Of a stretch of DNA of 64,000 bases, positions 1 to 12,876 are shown piece after piece; position 1 is the stretch's first letter; each line of letters opens with the position of its first letter. The translations under genes were made by a program, and so were the position numbers. Source of the stretch: Bugula neritina (taxonomy: Eukaryota > Bryozoa > Gymnolaemata > Cheilostomatida > Bugulidae); the NCBI GenBank assembly GCA_964035545.1, contig OZ037765.1, positions 30,368,004 through 30,432,003 of the forward strand, written 5' to 3'. The notes under the pieces are model-generated. The model was given only the letters and a program-made list of their open reading frames with translations. It was not told where the DNA came from and made no database searches.

Positions 1-69
1 CTTTTATTGAGGCCAGGAGGTTTAACATTTTGACATGTAATTTTTCATATAATATTTTGTAATTGTTTC

Positions 70-542
70 AGTTAGCCATCATCACATCATCATCAAGGGT
101 CATACAGGTCTGCAAGTATGCAGGAATTGATAGAGAATATAAGAGCCCACCAAACACCCCTGCACTGTCAAATGAGCCGGTTAGCACATCAAATAGCTTA
201 TTTCTACATTTTTTACGGCTGGTTGCTATTGAATAGCACTAATTTGTTTGGTTCCGCAGGGGTGACTTTAGAGTGATTATTGGCACAATATAAAGCATCA
301 AAAAGAAGCTACTGTGTAATGATTGGGTAAAAATTCACTTTATGAACTAGTACTTATTGTTGATGTTATACCAGCTTCAAACTCTGCGGGTGGTTCTCAA
401 TCCGCTTATCGGTGCAGGATTTACGATTTTAGTGTTGATGCTGCCTGGAATTTGTTTGCTTATCCTTCCAATTGCATTATATGTTGATTTATTTTTGAAA
501 AAGACATCAAATTTCTCTAAACTAGCACCTCAAGCCCAGTGA
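70..542 (+). CDS. possible 3' end of an unidentified membrane-protein gene
   Basis: Two plus-strand exon-like pieces join in phase. The first follows a good acceptor (pyrimidine tract then CAG ending near 71) and reads on to a GTTAGC donor near 180, with a hydrophilic Ser/Pro/Asn-rich sequence including PPNTPALSN. The second starts after a CAG near 374 and reads about 55 codons to a TGA ending at 542. It has one or two hydrophobic segments (GAGFTILVLMLPGICLLILP) and then a short basic tail. An AATAAA lies near 667. I do not recognise the family. The first piece is also open on the minus strand for about 40 codons, so its coding strand is not certain. This could be the tail of a gene starting left of the window, or chance open frame. 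Confidence 0.3.
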
Positions 543-1450
543 GCTTCTCATAGCTAAAGACTACAAGGAAATAGCAATTGTCTTACCATTCGACTTGGAT
601 AACCCTAACTAGCGGCACGCATTTTTTCTAGCTAAAACAATATAGTAGGTGATTCTACTTTATTCCAATAAACTTTATAAGTGACTGAGACTTCACACAA
701 TATGTTACATATTATATACACTATTATTGCATGCATATACATGCATATATACGTATACTTACAATATCAGTTCAACAATTCTTAAGAGCAACCTAATGTA
801 TCTTATTTCTTTATTATTAACAAAGATTACTAGTGTAAAGCTCCAACCATGCTGAAAGTGAGAAATGACACCTTTCAAAACATGACAGGTGATTACAGAT
901 GCCATACCATATTTCAAATATTTCGGCTTGTTTTAGAGAGTTAAATAACATTTCAAAGGCAAAAATTAGCATTCAGTTACAATGAATGGCAATCGATTGT
1001 TGTTGAGTGTTGATTGGCTGAGTTGTTCTACCCACTTGTAAAAATCACTTCACAAATTTTATTTATAAAGTTGGCTAAATAGTGTCGAATCTGAGTCGAT
1101 TACTCGTAAATCTATCTAAATTATGAAAATGAATATTTTGCTGATAAATTTAGCTAAATTATATTGACAAGTTTAACTAAAGGTTGCAAGTGAAAATTAA
1201 ATTGATTTAGCGTTCCTTCATCTAGTCTTATTAGTTTAACAACAACTAATACTATATAAACCCATACATGAAAAGTTTTTATAGGATTCAAAATGTTGGT
1301 TCATGCTGTGGCTACTGCTGCCGAAATTCATTTTCACGGAGCCAAGATGAAAGAGCAATTCTAGCACCATCAAAATCTCCCAATTAAACTCACAGTTTAC
1401 TTCATGAAGGTAAATGCAGAAAAATGAAAGATTATACAACATTCACCCAC
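543..1450. other. gap left of the last resolved FUZ exon
   Basis: AT-rich DNA with a possible plus-strand polyadenylation signal near 667. The missing C-terminal exons of FUZ, about 110 residues in vertebrate proteins, should lie here or beyond the left edge, but I could not identify them. A short minus-strand open frame at about 850-983 does not resemble FUZ. Confidence 0.3.
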
Positions 1451-4400
1451 CCTAAAACATTGCTATCCACTAGGGTATCTTTGGGGAGATTGCGGTCTAC
1501 TGAGCCCTGCACTAGTTTGATAGCATCAAAGGAAGGTTGCCAGAAACGCTCCACCTGCAAGTCAATCAAAAGCATAGACAAAAGGCTACACAATGTATTA
1601 AGGTAAAATAGATTGTATATTTTGTGGTTGTAAATCTACATTGTTGTAATCTAATCGTGCCAATGAAAGTGTAACAAGAGAACAAAACATTTTGGTGAAA
1701 CCACTCCCAACATGCCTGGAGTTAACGGTCTCATAATTACAACAATTAGGTATTTCTTACTAATACCAATTGTATATTACAAACGCACATTAAAGAAAAA
1801 AGAAACCTGAAAGGAAATATAGGCGTTACCCTAAGTTCTACAGATTATTATGATATTGCAATATTTCTTGAGAAACATAATATGTATAGAGTGCAGCAAA
1901 TGGCAATATTAGCGAAAACAAGTAAATAATTGTATTTAAGTAAAATATTTATATTACATTATTCTGTTATTACATATGCTCTGCTATACAAAACAAATAA
2001 AATACTTTTTTTAGAATTTAAAAGAATAAAAGTGTAAAAATATATCATAAAATATGTGTAATATAGAATAAATGTGAAAGAAAGGATAACTACCGAATGC
2101 TAATAAAGGTAACAAGGTGAAGGTCACAAGTAAACCTCAACAGCAAAATTAGATTTACATGTAGTTTTAACCTGTGCAATGTTTTTAAGGGCAATTTTTG
2201 ATTTACATTGCATGTTTTAAGTTGCGTTTATACCTCTGCTGAAAAAAGTACAGAGTTTCAGTTAATAACCTTTGTCTCCGGGTACCCCTTATAGTCGAAC
2301 TGTTTTCTAAAAATGAAATCTGACTCGCCTAATCACTATTTAATACCCTTTAAAAAACGTTGTGAATTAGTGAAGTTGACAGCATAAAAACTATAAATGA
2401 GAAGGCGTAGGCGATATAATTATTAACATATAGATAGGTCATCTAATCGCTAAAGTCATAACTAAATAACGATGTTTACAATGAGTTATTACTCCTCTTG
2501 AGTACTATTTTGAAATCAGCCGATTAAGTTATCACAATACAAAATTTTTTACAAGTGGCTTTTACAATGCAATGCAACTCGGAGAAATTTCAACTCAGCC
2601 AAATTGAATTTCTGACTGAAAATCATGAAGGTATCAATGCAATTTCAACTTTTCTGATGCAAACACTGAATTATGATTTAGTAAGAAAACGTAATTTAAT
2701 CATTCAGGAATCTAGAAATTTCTTTAAAAAGATATATTCTGTAAAGCAGTTAGCAAATATTAGTAGGATGCTTATAAAATATGTTATGTACCTATTTAAA
2801 CTTGACTTTAAATAACAAATAACACATTTTATAAATATAACTAAAACTAGTCAAGCAAAATTCAATGTAATAGATATTACATCATGAATGTCTACTATTA
2901 TGTTACAAGTAGATGCAAATAAAACATATGATAAGTGTGTTTGCAGACTATACCTCCTTCTCTAGTTGACTCAAGCTAGGTGTAGGCCCACATAGTAGAC
3001 ATACTTCTGCACCAGGTAACAAGGTGAAGGTCACAAGTCTTTGAGCCACCTAGGGATAATACTCACATGGTATAATACATAATTAACTACAATTACCTAT
3101 ATAACTGTTTGCAAAAGCTAGCAGTTTTACCATTTATATACAGCAATTATATAAGAAAAAGGTTTACTAAAAACATTTTATAAGTTTAAAAAAAATTAAA
3201 AAAAAATTTATCCAAGGTTTTGACAACGATTTTTTTTAGTAAAGCTTTTTATCGTTACACTGTTATACAGTTATTAGAATTATGTTATAATCATAGTTTG
3301 AGTTTGAGTTTGAAGTTGAGTTATAAAAAAACTGGATACTAAATTCACCCTTCTTCTACTGTCAAGTGATCAGGTGTTTAACAGAGACAGCAAGTAAAAT
3401 ACTCAAACTTTGCTGGAAATGAAACCACCAAGAGTCAATCATAACATGAAATTGTGAGAAAATAAGTTTAGCCTATTGAGTCACTGAAGCATTTGTAAAC
3501 TTGCCTTGCAAAAAGTGATCTGCTATTGAGTGACATTAACTATATTTGGTTTCCCAGCTCAACAACAAATTATTTTCTTATTGCTGGCATTAAACATATT
3601 CTTTTTAGATTACCAGATAACCTAAATGTTTGTACCTCAGGCATGTAAAAATGAATTAAAGGAGATGACAAAATTGAAAAGCCACAGATTATTTTCCCAA
3701 AGAACTTATTAGACTTTTTGCTTCAAAATGAAAATCAATAGAACATAGATCACGAAATTGGTAGCTGTTGGATGTCTCTAAACATAAAATAGTCATCAAA
3801 TTAAATTGATTAATGACCTTAAAACTAGTAAAACAACAATGAAAATTTCAAAAATTAATTTCTATATACAAAACACACTATATTAAAACTAATTTACATT
3901 GTAAGATGGTATTGAAGGGGGAACACCAGAACACCTGTTTAAAACTCTTAGAATGTAAACATCATAAGTTGAACAGACGCATTTGAAAGACAAAATCAGT
4001 ATAGCACACAGAAGCTGATAGATAACCCAAGCTCTTTACTTGAAGATAACACTTTTACTTGATAAACAAGGGGTGTTTTCTTAGGACTAGATAAAAACAT
4101 TGTCGTTCAAAAACAAACAAATTTGGTTTGCATGTTGTAGCAAAAATAGCTAGTATCTAAGTGAATGATAACATTCAAGTCTGATACACACACTACAAGC
4201 AAGTTGTGTTGCTTTAGAAAAGGTCTTCGTTACGGTTTCTATAAAATCACAAAATGAAAAATTCCAAAATACTAGAATATATTTCAAAAAGAGTCATGTG
4301 TGGTATGCCTGTTGAATATTTATCCAAAATTTTTCTTAAATTAAGTGTCAAATAAGTGGAGATAAAAATTGCTTTCTATACAAAACCATAAATTTCATAA

Positions 4401-7400
4401 AAAAAGATTAATATAAACTAGAATAAAAAAACTTTGATGTTGCACAAAAATACTCTCAATTTTTTTAATAAATACTTAACGAAACCTTTTTAATAGAAAA
4501 TTTAGAGACTAAGTGTGATTTTTCATAATCCCTTGGAGATTTCAGACAATAAAACTTGTTTTATATGAACTGTAACTACGCTAAGGACATATAAAAGTTA
4601 CGAAGTCCTTTATTGTTTACTTTGCTACTTATAACTATATCGAAAAAAGTTACAAATACTAACTAAACTTTAAACTACTAAAGCAGATTATAAAAACATA
4701 ATGTTGAAACATTGACAAAAACAACACGCAATAGATCAAATCGAAATTATGTTGCTAATGTTATTTTTATTAGCTAAAAATTGTACATGTGTACTCAACA
4801 TTGATAGATTGATCTACAAATAAAGAGTTTCTGTAAAATCTAATGATGTGGTATGATGAATTATGCATCATTGTTGAAAGGAAGCCCAAATTTCAGCTGT
4901 GAGGAAGGGTTTGGGAGTTTTCAACACTTTGAATATGGAAGATATGGAAAAGACAACTCCAATTCTGATAGCAATATTTTAAAATATTGAATGGGTATTA
5001 TTAATAAAGACCCACCATTGAGTTAAGATTAAAAGTGCGCGCTAAAAATAAAAAACTGTCTTGTTCAATATCTATCAACAAGCACTATTTTCACAGCAAA
5101 ACCTAACAGCAAATATATTTTTCTAAGTTAAACAAGTCAATAACTGATAATTTTAAGTAATCTTTATTATATGTTTGAAGGATGTTTGTTTTCCAATAGG
5201 TCCACAAATGTCATCAATAATAATTCATAAACAATTACATTACATCAATTGTATTAATGGGCTTTAGCATTGTAGAGTTGAGATTAAAATATCAAGGATA
5301 ACTTCAAATTGTGAGTAGCTAAATGTTTCCTTTAATTTACATTTTGACTTTCTATGCTCAACAGCACACTAGTCATAATTTTAATATTTACTTTACTTGG
5401 ATATGTTACCACAAAAATACGCTCTATGGAGTAATTATCTCCACATACATTAAAACAAGTGCTGCATAATTTTCCAATAGATAATCAAGTATCATCAATA
5501 ATAATTCATGAACAATTATATTGATGAACCTTAAAATTTGCAGAGTTGAAATTCAAATATTATGGATAACTTCAACTCCTTGTGAGTTGCTAAATGTTTC
5601 CTTTAACTTACAACAACATGTTGACTTTCTATGCTCAACAGCACACTAATCATAATTTTACTATTAATTTTTACTTTACCTGGATATGTTACTACAAAAA
5701 TACGCTCTATTTAGTAATTATCTCCACATACATTAAAACAAGTGCTGTATAATAAACTAAGACAGGAGAATATAATTACAAACTAGAGTCACACTCCAGT
5801 AGTTAAAGTGCTGGCTCAGTAAGCACAAGGTCATAAGTTCAAATTCTGGTCAAAAGTCATTGATGATGTCTAGAAGGCAATAATTTCTCCACAGCAGAAA
5901 CAAGTACTTAACACGATTAGAAAATCCCACACATAATTCTCACAGGTATGACAGTATGACATCATTTACTCATAGGTAAGTATATTATTTACACTTACAT
6001 TTGGACTGGTTTTAGGTAAGTAGACAGGAATATCTCGAGCAGCAGGGACCTGAGGTAGGGAGTTGACCATGTGACAGAGAAGAATCTGCTCTCTGTGGCC
6101 CAGGGATGACCATTCCGGAGTCGCGACCTTCACCTTTGAGTTGATCAGCAGACACCCATGAAGACTGCTAGCTGCATCCGTGAAAGCATTCAATGAATTC
6201 TGGAAATAACAAACTAAATTTAGAATAATAAGCCAAGCTATATAGGTGTACATTATATATAATGTATAAGATAATAATAAAAAAGCCAAAAAATCTCAAA
6301 CTCACACCAAACTAAATCTAGAAATGCGAGTAAGTAATCCAGTGGACGCTAAACTGAATTCAAGTTTAAACTCCTGAAATAATAAAAAGTTGTTCCAGAT
6401 ATGGCATGTATCAGAGAGAAAGAAAGTTGGACACCAGAAGGAGGATGTTGCTGCCAATTACATGTGCACACCAGAACTAAAACCTTACCTGTAGAATCTC
6501 TGTTGACCGACTAGCCAGCACGTCAACACACTGCGTGATGTCACTAAATGAGTTGGTAGAGTGAAGTTGGAGGATATAATCCAGGAGGGCATAACTCACC
6601 TGAAACAGCAGTATAGAACCTTTACCCCCTATTCACACTTACCGTACCGTACGGTAAGTGTGAATGAGGGGTTAACCCCCAACTGTGCATATATTTGACA
6701 TTATATACATGAAATTGTTGGCCTTTATGATATGATTTTATGCAATGTGTATTAACAATATTTGATATTATATATATATAAGTGTTGGCCTTTGCAACAA
6801 AATGTTATACAGAAGATGTTGATTCGCTTTGTTTAAGATAGAAATAGATGCAGCTCTGAAATTAACATGCTTAAATGACGTAATTCATTATCAGTTACTA
6901 CAACTATGAAAGGTAAGTTTTTATGTCAGTCGACAGCTGCAACAAACGGCATTTTTAAAAATACTTTTTTCAAAAGTTTAAGAGGGCAAAAAAACTTTAA
7001 TGCCACAATTACAACTTGCAACACACAAGCATACATATAAAATAAAATGACTCACATAAACAAAGACGATTCATAAGTTTTATTAAGTGAATAAAAAAGC
7101 TGTCTTACTCGAATATCACGCTTGAATCTTTCTACATTTTTGATAGTCATGAGATCGTCTTGACCGAACAGCATGACCATTCCATCATAAATCATGTCGA
7201 GCAGCTCGTCAATCTGGTGCTTGCTGTATAAACTCTTGTCAACCACCAGGATCAAGGTGATGCTATTAACCAATAGGCACAAAGAAACTTACAAAACTAG
7301 AAGTTCAACACAAGATTTATAATGCACACAATTTTAACCTTTATTGCCAAGTAATTTCTGGTTTTAGAAGGAAAAATAAACTATATAAAAAAGTTGTAAG

Positions 7401-7952
7401 TCCGAGAGAGACTGTCATTAGTGGATAGAGACGGCAGTTGATTACCTGTGAGGATAAGACCGCCAACCTATGTTGTACTGTTCTGAGTCAGCTGACACCA
7501 GCTCCACTTCACCACTCTTACCATACATGTGCACTCCGTTGAGTGATGCAACAACAGGATAGGGCAACTGCTCAACAAAAAATAAATATCGAAAATGTTT
7601 TTGTTTGTACCATGTCTGCAATACAGCTAACAAATTATAAATGTTGAAAGGGCGCATAAGTCCAAAAAAACAGTTTTTAGTTGTGCTAAACTCTAAAGGC
7701 TGCATGATACACAAAATGTCTTAAACTTTTGTCAAGTAAAGCTGATGATCATGACTTTAATTCTTCTGTTTAAAGAAACTGTATTTGTTTGGTTTGAATT
7801 TGTTTGCAAAAGAAAACAAATGTGCACTATTAACTCTGACAAAATAAGCAATAAACAACACAATACACACTTACAGGCTTTCCATCACCCAGGGTTCTAG
7901 AATATAAAGGAACACCTCCTGAGCTTGTAAGTGCGTACAAATAAACTGCCAT
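1451..7952 (-). CDS. FUZ: Fuzzy homologue (planar polarity effector), 3' end unresolved
   Basis: FUZ is a CPLANE subunit needed for ciliogenesis and planar cell polarity; it has longin-like domains. Seven exons are read on the minus strand: 7952-7875, 7567-7446, 7262-7109, 6599-6489, 6199-5999, 3049-2954 and 1554-1451. All have GT donors and AG acceptors, and phases agree. Recognisable blocks are an N-terminal MAVYLYALTSSGGVPLY, then SLNGVHMYG, SITLILVVDKSLY, TIKNVERFKRDIR, DIPVYLPKTSPN, LVTFTLLPGAEVCLLCGP and VERFWQP. Their order and spacing follow vertebrate FUZ. The ATG at 7952 gives the expected start. The last exon ends at VLG with a choice of donors (GTGGGT or GTGAAT). About 110 C-terminal residues are missing and probably lie between 1450 and the left edge or outside the window. 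The identity is firm; the 3' boundary is not. Confidence 0.88.
2107..2131 (-). pseudogene. 25-bp copy of part of a FUZ exon
   Basis: These 25 bases repeat exactly at 3014-3038, inside the FUZ exon at 2954-3049, in the same orientation. On the minus strand the copied piece encodes the LVTFTLLP block. It lies in the next intron, about 0.9 kb downstream in the sense of the gene. The flanks do not match and I see no usable splice pair around it. It is best read as a small duplicated exon fragment. Confidence 0.6.
5188..5752. repeat. diverged tandem duplication, unit about 281 bp
   Basis: Two adjacent copies, roughly 5188-5468 and 5469-5752, share long blocks in the same order. Examples are TCATCAATAATAATTCAT, CTAAATGTTTCCTTTAA, TTTCTATGCTCAACAGCACA, ATACGCTCTAT and CCACATACATTAAAACAAG. 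They differ by scattered substitutions and small indels. The pair sits in a large FUZ intron. No coding frame is conserved between the copies. Confidence 0.8.
5785..5905 (+). repeat. possible tRNA-derived SINE fragment
   Basis: An A-box-like TAGTTAAAGTGCTGG near 5800 is followed about 30 bases later by a B-box-like AAGTTCAAATTC near 5835, which is the spacing of an RNA polymerase III internal promoter. The flanking arms do not fold into a clean tRNA cloverleaf, so a tRNA gene is unlikely. It lies in a FUZ intron. Confidence 0.35.
6631..6665. repeat. near-perfect palindrome, 17-bp arms
   Basis: The arms 6631-6647 and 6649-6665 are exact reverse complements separated by a single C. C-rich and G-rich flanks extend the symmetry loosely. 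It sits in the intron just upstream, in the sense of the gene, of the FUZ exon 6489-6599. It could be a tiny relic of an inverted-repeat element. Confidence 0.85.
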
Positions 7953-10900
7953 ATCTTAAATTGAGTGTTATCTCCTCTCTGAATTTATGCAAACATCTAC
8001 ATTCTACAAGTTAAAAATTAATTAAAATAACTCAAAAACTATATTGGAGTTTAGCATTAGTGACTCCAAGCATATTCAAAATGACACAATCTAACAAAAT
8101 ACAGACATAAGAGCAAATTTTTTTACAAATTGTTTCAATAAAATAGAATCTGTTATTTTCATTCAAGGTGTACCTTTATTTGGTTTACAGTTTTGTATTA
8201 CTATATTAGCAGATACTTCTAATAATAATACAACCACTAAACAATTTAACACTCAACACTACAAATAGTAGCACAGCATAATATTATTTCTCACTATCAT
8301 GTCACTCATATTTGCTTTGAGTTATAAAAATAGCTTCACTTTATCCTACAAGGGCAATTAAAATAGACTCAAATTCAATGTAATTAATTAAATAACTTTT
8401 GCACTTAATTAAACATACACTATGCTAAAACTAAAAGTGAAACACTTACTCTTAGGGCTAGGCCTAGGACTGACTAAAACTAATTAACAATTATAATTAT
8501 TTGATTTCAGTTTGTATATTTTGATTTTAACTTTTGGTAAATTATGCAGGTAATTAACCATTTATATTATTAATGAATAGAATATTATCAAAAACAAATT
8601 TTTGTCAAGATAAATGCTAACGTAAAACTAAATTAAAATAAAATTAAAAATAGTAAATTTGTTTATTAAAAATAAATATATGACTATATTATCATTTCAA
8701 ACTTGATTTAACTTGGCTAGGTATTGATTAGATTAAAAGTGATTTGGCCTAACGTATATAAAAATATCAAAAGTTAAACTAGTTAAATAAAGTTAAAAAA
8801 AGGGTTAAACTTAAAGGGCTGGAGTATAAACAACAGATCTTTCAAAACCATTCAAAATTTTGATAATAAAAGAAGAAAGTTTGCCTCGCTACAGTTTAAG
8901 TTGTACAACGTTCCGTCATTGCTTAGAATATCTTGGCCAATGAAACGATTATAAAATCATCATTCTTCTAGTTCTAGTTCCACTAGGTTGAACTTGTCAT
9001 TACTTAGTATCAGTATGAATAAGAATATTAATAAGTTAGTCCATGAATTCAGCTGGTACTCAACATTCTGATTTTTTAGTCATAGTGAATAAAGCATTGA
9101 ATGCAAGTATGGAAATCTGCATGGTGATTTGATGGCAGAATAAGAATATCAATATAAATTAAAATAAACAGTAGCCGACTAGTAGTAGTACTACTACTAG
9201 TAGTACTAGACCTACTCCTACTCCTAGTAGTTTAACTGTAACTGTAAGTCACTAAGTGTAACTGTGAGTCACTTAGACTAAGAGTAAGTGTAAGTGTTAG
9301 ACTTAGTCATACTCATAGTGTTACACTTGTGACTTACAATCACTGTTAGTGTTAGTCTGTTAGTGTTACTATTGCTCATACTCATAGTCATAGTGATAGT
9401 CCTACTGATAGTCATACTCGTAGTCAATCATAGTGATACTGATAGTCATAGTGATAGTGATGCTCAGTCTCATGCTGATACTGTGAGTGTGTTAAACCTA
9501 GTCTTATTCTAAGAGTTAGTGGTACTGTTAATGTTAGTCTAAATCTTAGAGTTAGTCTGAGTCTCAGTCTGCGTTAATTTTACTTTTTTAGTCAGTTACT
9601 GTTACAGTGTTAGTGTTACAGTTAAACTTACTCATAGTCATAGTGATGCAGTCATACTCTAGGTTCAAGTGTAATGCTAATACTCAGTTAATATTACTAT
9701 TATACCAATACTAACTGGCTAATAGTAATAGTAATACTAATACTAATACTCAGTAATAGAATTACTGGGCCTATTAGTATTAGTATTACTATTAGTATTA
9801 GTGAGTATTAGTATTGCCTAACCATTACTATTAGTATTAAGTAATTAATGATATTATTAACTATTATTAATACTAATAGTAATATTAATAGTAATACTAT
9901 TAGTATTAAGTGAGTAACTACTCCGCTTAGTAATACTAAGAGTAACACTAACAGTATTACTATTAGTATTACTCATGACTCCTTAGCGCTTAGTCTTGAG
10001 TTACTGTTGCTTGCTGTTGTAAATGTAACTGTAACCGATTTGTATTTAATAGTTTATCATAAGCAGATGAAAGCGTTTCATGACACTCTTCATTATAAAA
10101 GTATTTCTGTGGCCTTTATGCTATCTCGTAACTTTAAGTTTTAAGCGGTAGGTCAGTGTGAGCATCACTGATGCCACAACTCTCTTTGAGGTGAGCAATA
10201 AACTTGATGACTTCGTGTTGGACATGTTTAATTTTCTCACAGGCAATTTCTCAGTTGAATCCCACAATGTGTCTGCATATTCAATAAATATCATCGTGAC
10301 ATTGTGGTTATCAATATCATTATTGTTATCATTATTGTTATGGTTACTTAAAGCTGAAAGTTAATTGAAGATCAACCTAAAAGTCTAAAACTACTGAATT
10401 AGTATCAATAAGTCTACTTACATAATTATTATCGATTGCATTTTGATTATTATCAAACTAACCATAAATAAATAACTTACAGATTCAATAAATATAATCG
10501 TATAACACATTTTCTAATATGAACAATTATGATTGTCACTGTGATTGCCATGCTCATAATCATTGTGGTACTAATTGAGTAAAACAATTTGACATTGTGA
10601 GGCATTCGATTATAATATCATCATTTATATCAATGTGAGGTAAGAATATCATGATTGTTCAATATAAATAGTAGTAATAGCAATTTTGCCACAACTTTGT
10701 AACTGAAAAAGCCAAAATTCTATTTTTACTCTATTTCAGTATTTGTATTTCAACTTGTTAGCTTAGTTCGTTCAAGCTCCTCAGCTTAAATTTTCTGACT
10801 TATTATTTATGTTGTCAAAAACTAATGAGGAGGTTGCATTTAATGGAATTATTGTCATAACTTCAACTTAGAGTAAACTACTATCATAGTGATAGCCTCA

Positions 10901-12848
10901 GTGTAAGTTTACTAGTAGTACTACTTATAAGTTCTCTGATTGCCTCTTCCAGTTCTTGTAGCTAAAACTTGTAATTTAATTGAGATTTACTTTCATTTTA
11001 GTTTTAATTTTGCATTGACTACAAGTGAAGAACAACTAAAGTTAATGTTACATTTACTGTAAGTGATAGTAGTGGTAGTAAGTAGTGGGGTAAGTGTATC
11101 TAACCATTGTATCTACCACTAGAAAGAGGAAGTATAAGAATTATAGTGCTAATATTTAATTTAATATAACTACACTAACCTTAGCTTTTAAGTCAACTAG
11201 GCTAGCATTCACAGTTTCTTACAGTCATTGTATATTGTTACCCCAGCTCTAACTTTCCATTGACCTTTTCTATAACAATAACTGCAGTGTATTACTCTTG
11301 CTCTCTCTATAACATTAAGAGAAGTGGTTTTCTTAGATACCAAATTGTTATATATGATAAAGAGAGAAAGCTAGTATGTGTCCTAAATCATGTAGATAAT
11401 TATAGTGGCAGTCATAACACTGTTGTTTACTTGAAGACTAACTTTAGTTCTAGTATTAGTATTTTGTTTATTGTAGACACACTAGTAGTCATAGCTACTC
11501 ATAACAGAAGCTGATAGTCACAATCACTTCTGTACTAACATGAACCTCAATTAGCATTTCTGTCATTGCAGGTGTTCATTAAAACTAGTTGATCATGATG
11601 ATGTATTATATGATAATGTATTATGGGAATGATCATCTTGAATAGTTTAGTCTTACTTTTGATTTTACTTTTTGTTATGCAATATCCATCAAGTTATATT
11701 TTTACTCTATTTTGAAAGTATATTGTTTTTCTGAGTCAGTAATAATCATAACGATCCAGGTTTGTCAGCAATATTGCTGGTAGTTGGGAGTTATTTAAAT
11801 AGGTGTGGCCTTATCATACTCAGGCGTTCATAAAAGCAAAATTAATGTATATGTATGATCATTGTTGCACTCACTAAAAATTATCTCAGTCAAAGGCTAT
11901 CACAATGGTGATAATTAAATTTGATAATTATGATTGTTTGTTAATTACAGTGAATATCATTTTTTAGAAGGATACCAGTATATATTGAAGATTTTAAAAA
12001 AAAAATGCTTTAGTCACCATAAAACTATAATATATTGATCATAAGGATTAATAGAGCTAAAAGGTTTAAAGGTGTAATAGAATATCCTAATTATAGTTGT
12101 AAATCAGCAACAGTAACACTGGTTTGACTGTAAAACTAAAATGTGTTAATTTAATCCAGTTTAGTAAGAGTTTATGATTGTCACATTGTGAAAATACTGA
12201 TTTATTATCAATTGTAAATCTTATTGTTACCAGTTATAGCTGGACAACTAGCTGGACTGTTACAGTACACTTGATACAAGTTTAACAATAATTGGATATT
12301 GTAAATAAAGATTAGCATTAATCACAAAAGCTGTCATTGAGTTTTATAACAATTTGAACAATGATTTTTGGCCAAGCAAATATAAAGAATTACTAAGCAT
12401 TACTAACAATATTTACAATTGACTTGTTTAGATGATATTCAATTGTAAGTATCCTCATGAAAAAAAATTGTTTCCAAGCTGCCATTAGGTGTAGAATAAC
12501 TTGGATACAGCTCTTGGGGTTTTTAATCAATTTTTCAGACAATGACTTGCTATTTCAATTCTGACATTTGTCATTGTGAAAGCCTATTTCATCATCAGTA
12601 CCCAACTTTTTTCTCTATAAAATGGGTGTTAAGGTGTACAGATTATACAGTTCTAGAGTGGACCTCATAATCCAGATTTTTTGCATCATAAATAATTATA
12701 ATCTGATTAGTATTTAAGGAAGTTGGTAACTGTAGACTTTAGAGTCTATAATATGATGAGAAAGCATATGTTCATTCGGATCGGTAGAATATTTTGTAAA
12801 TAGAGGGAAGGTATTAATTAAATTGTACTCCTTTGCATTATTGTTACA
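7953..12848. other. intergenic region between FUZ and TTC39, rich in simple sequence
   Basis: This stretch lies between the divergent starts of FUZ (-) and TTC39 (+) and should contain both promoters. About 9180-9990 is dominated by interrupted AGT/ACT and ATT/AGT triplets, including palindromic runs such as AGTAGTAGTACTACTACT. Short open frames near 10158-10364 and 11260-11514 have no recognisable content and are probably chance. I see no RNA gene or transposon. Confidence 0.6.
9180..9990. repeat. degenerate AGT/ACT-type simple-sequence island
   Basis: The sequence is made almost entirely of AGT, ACT, ATT and AAT triplets with point interruptions, and many stretches are their own reverse complement. 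Similar islands recur at about 26390-26840, 29860-30310, 35590-36420 and 44080-44400, so it is a genome-wide feature and not a local gene. Confidence 0.75.
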
Positions 12849-12876
12849 GTAGGTAACCAATTGAATATTCTAGATC

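Noticed and set aside
1236-1442. Minus-strand open frame with LLFHLGSVKMNF considered as the next FUZ exon.
   Set aside because: Similarity to the expected FUZ block is weak, and joining needs an intron of about 65 bp with a poor acceptor. Left unassigned.
2555-2815. Plus-strand open frame of 86 codons inside a FUZ intron.
   Set aside because: AT-driven composition, no recognisable motif and no splice context; probably chance.
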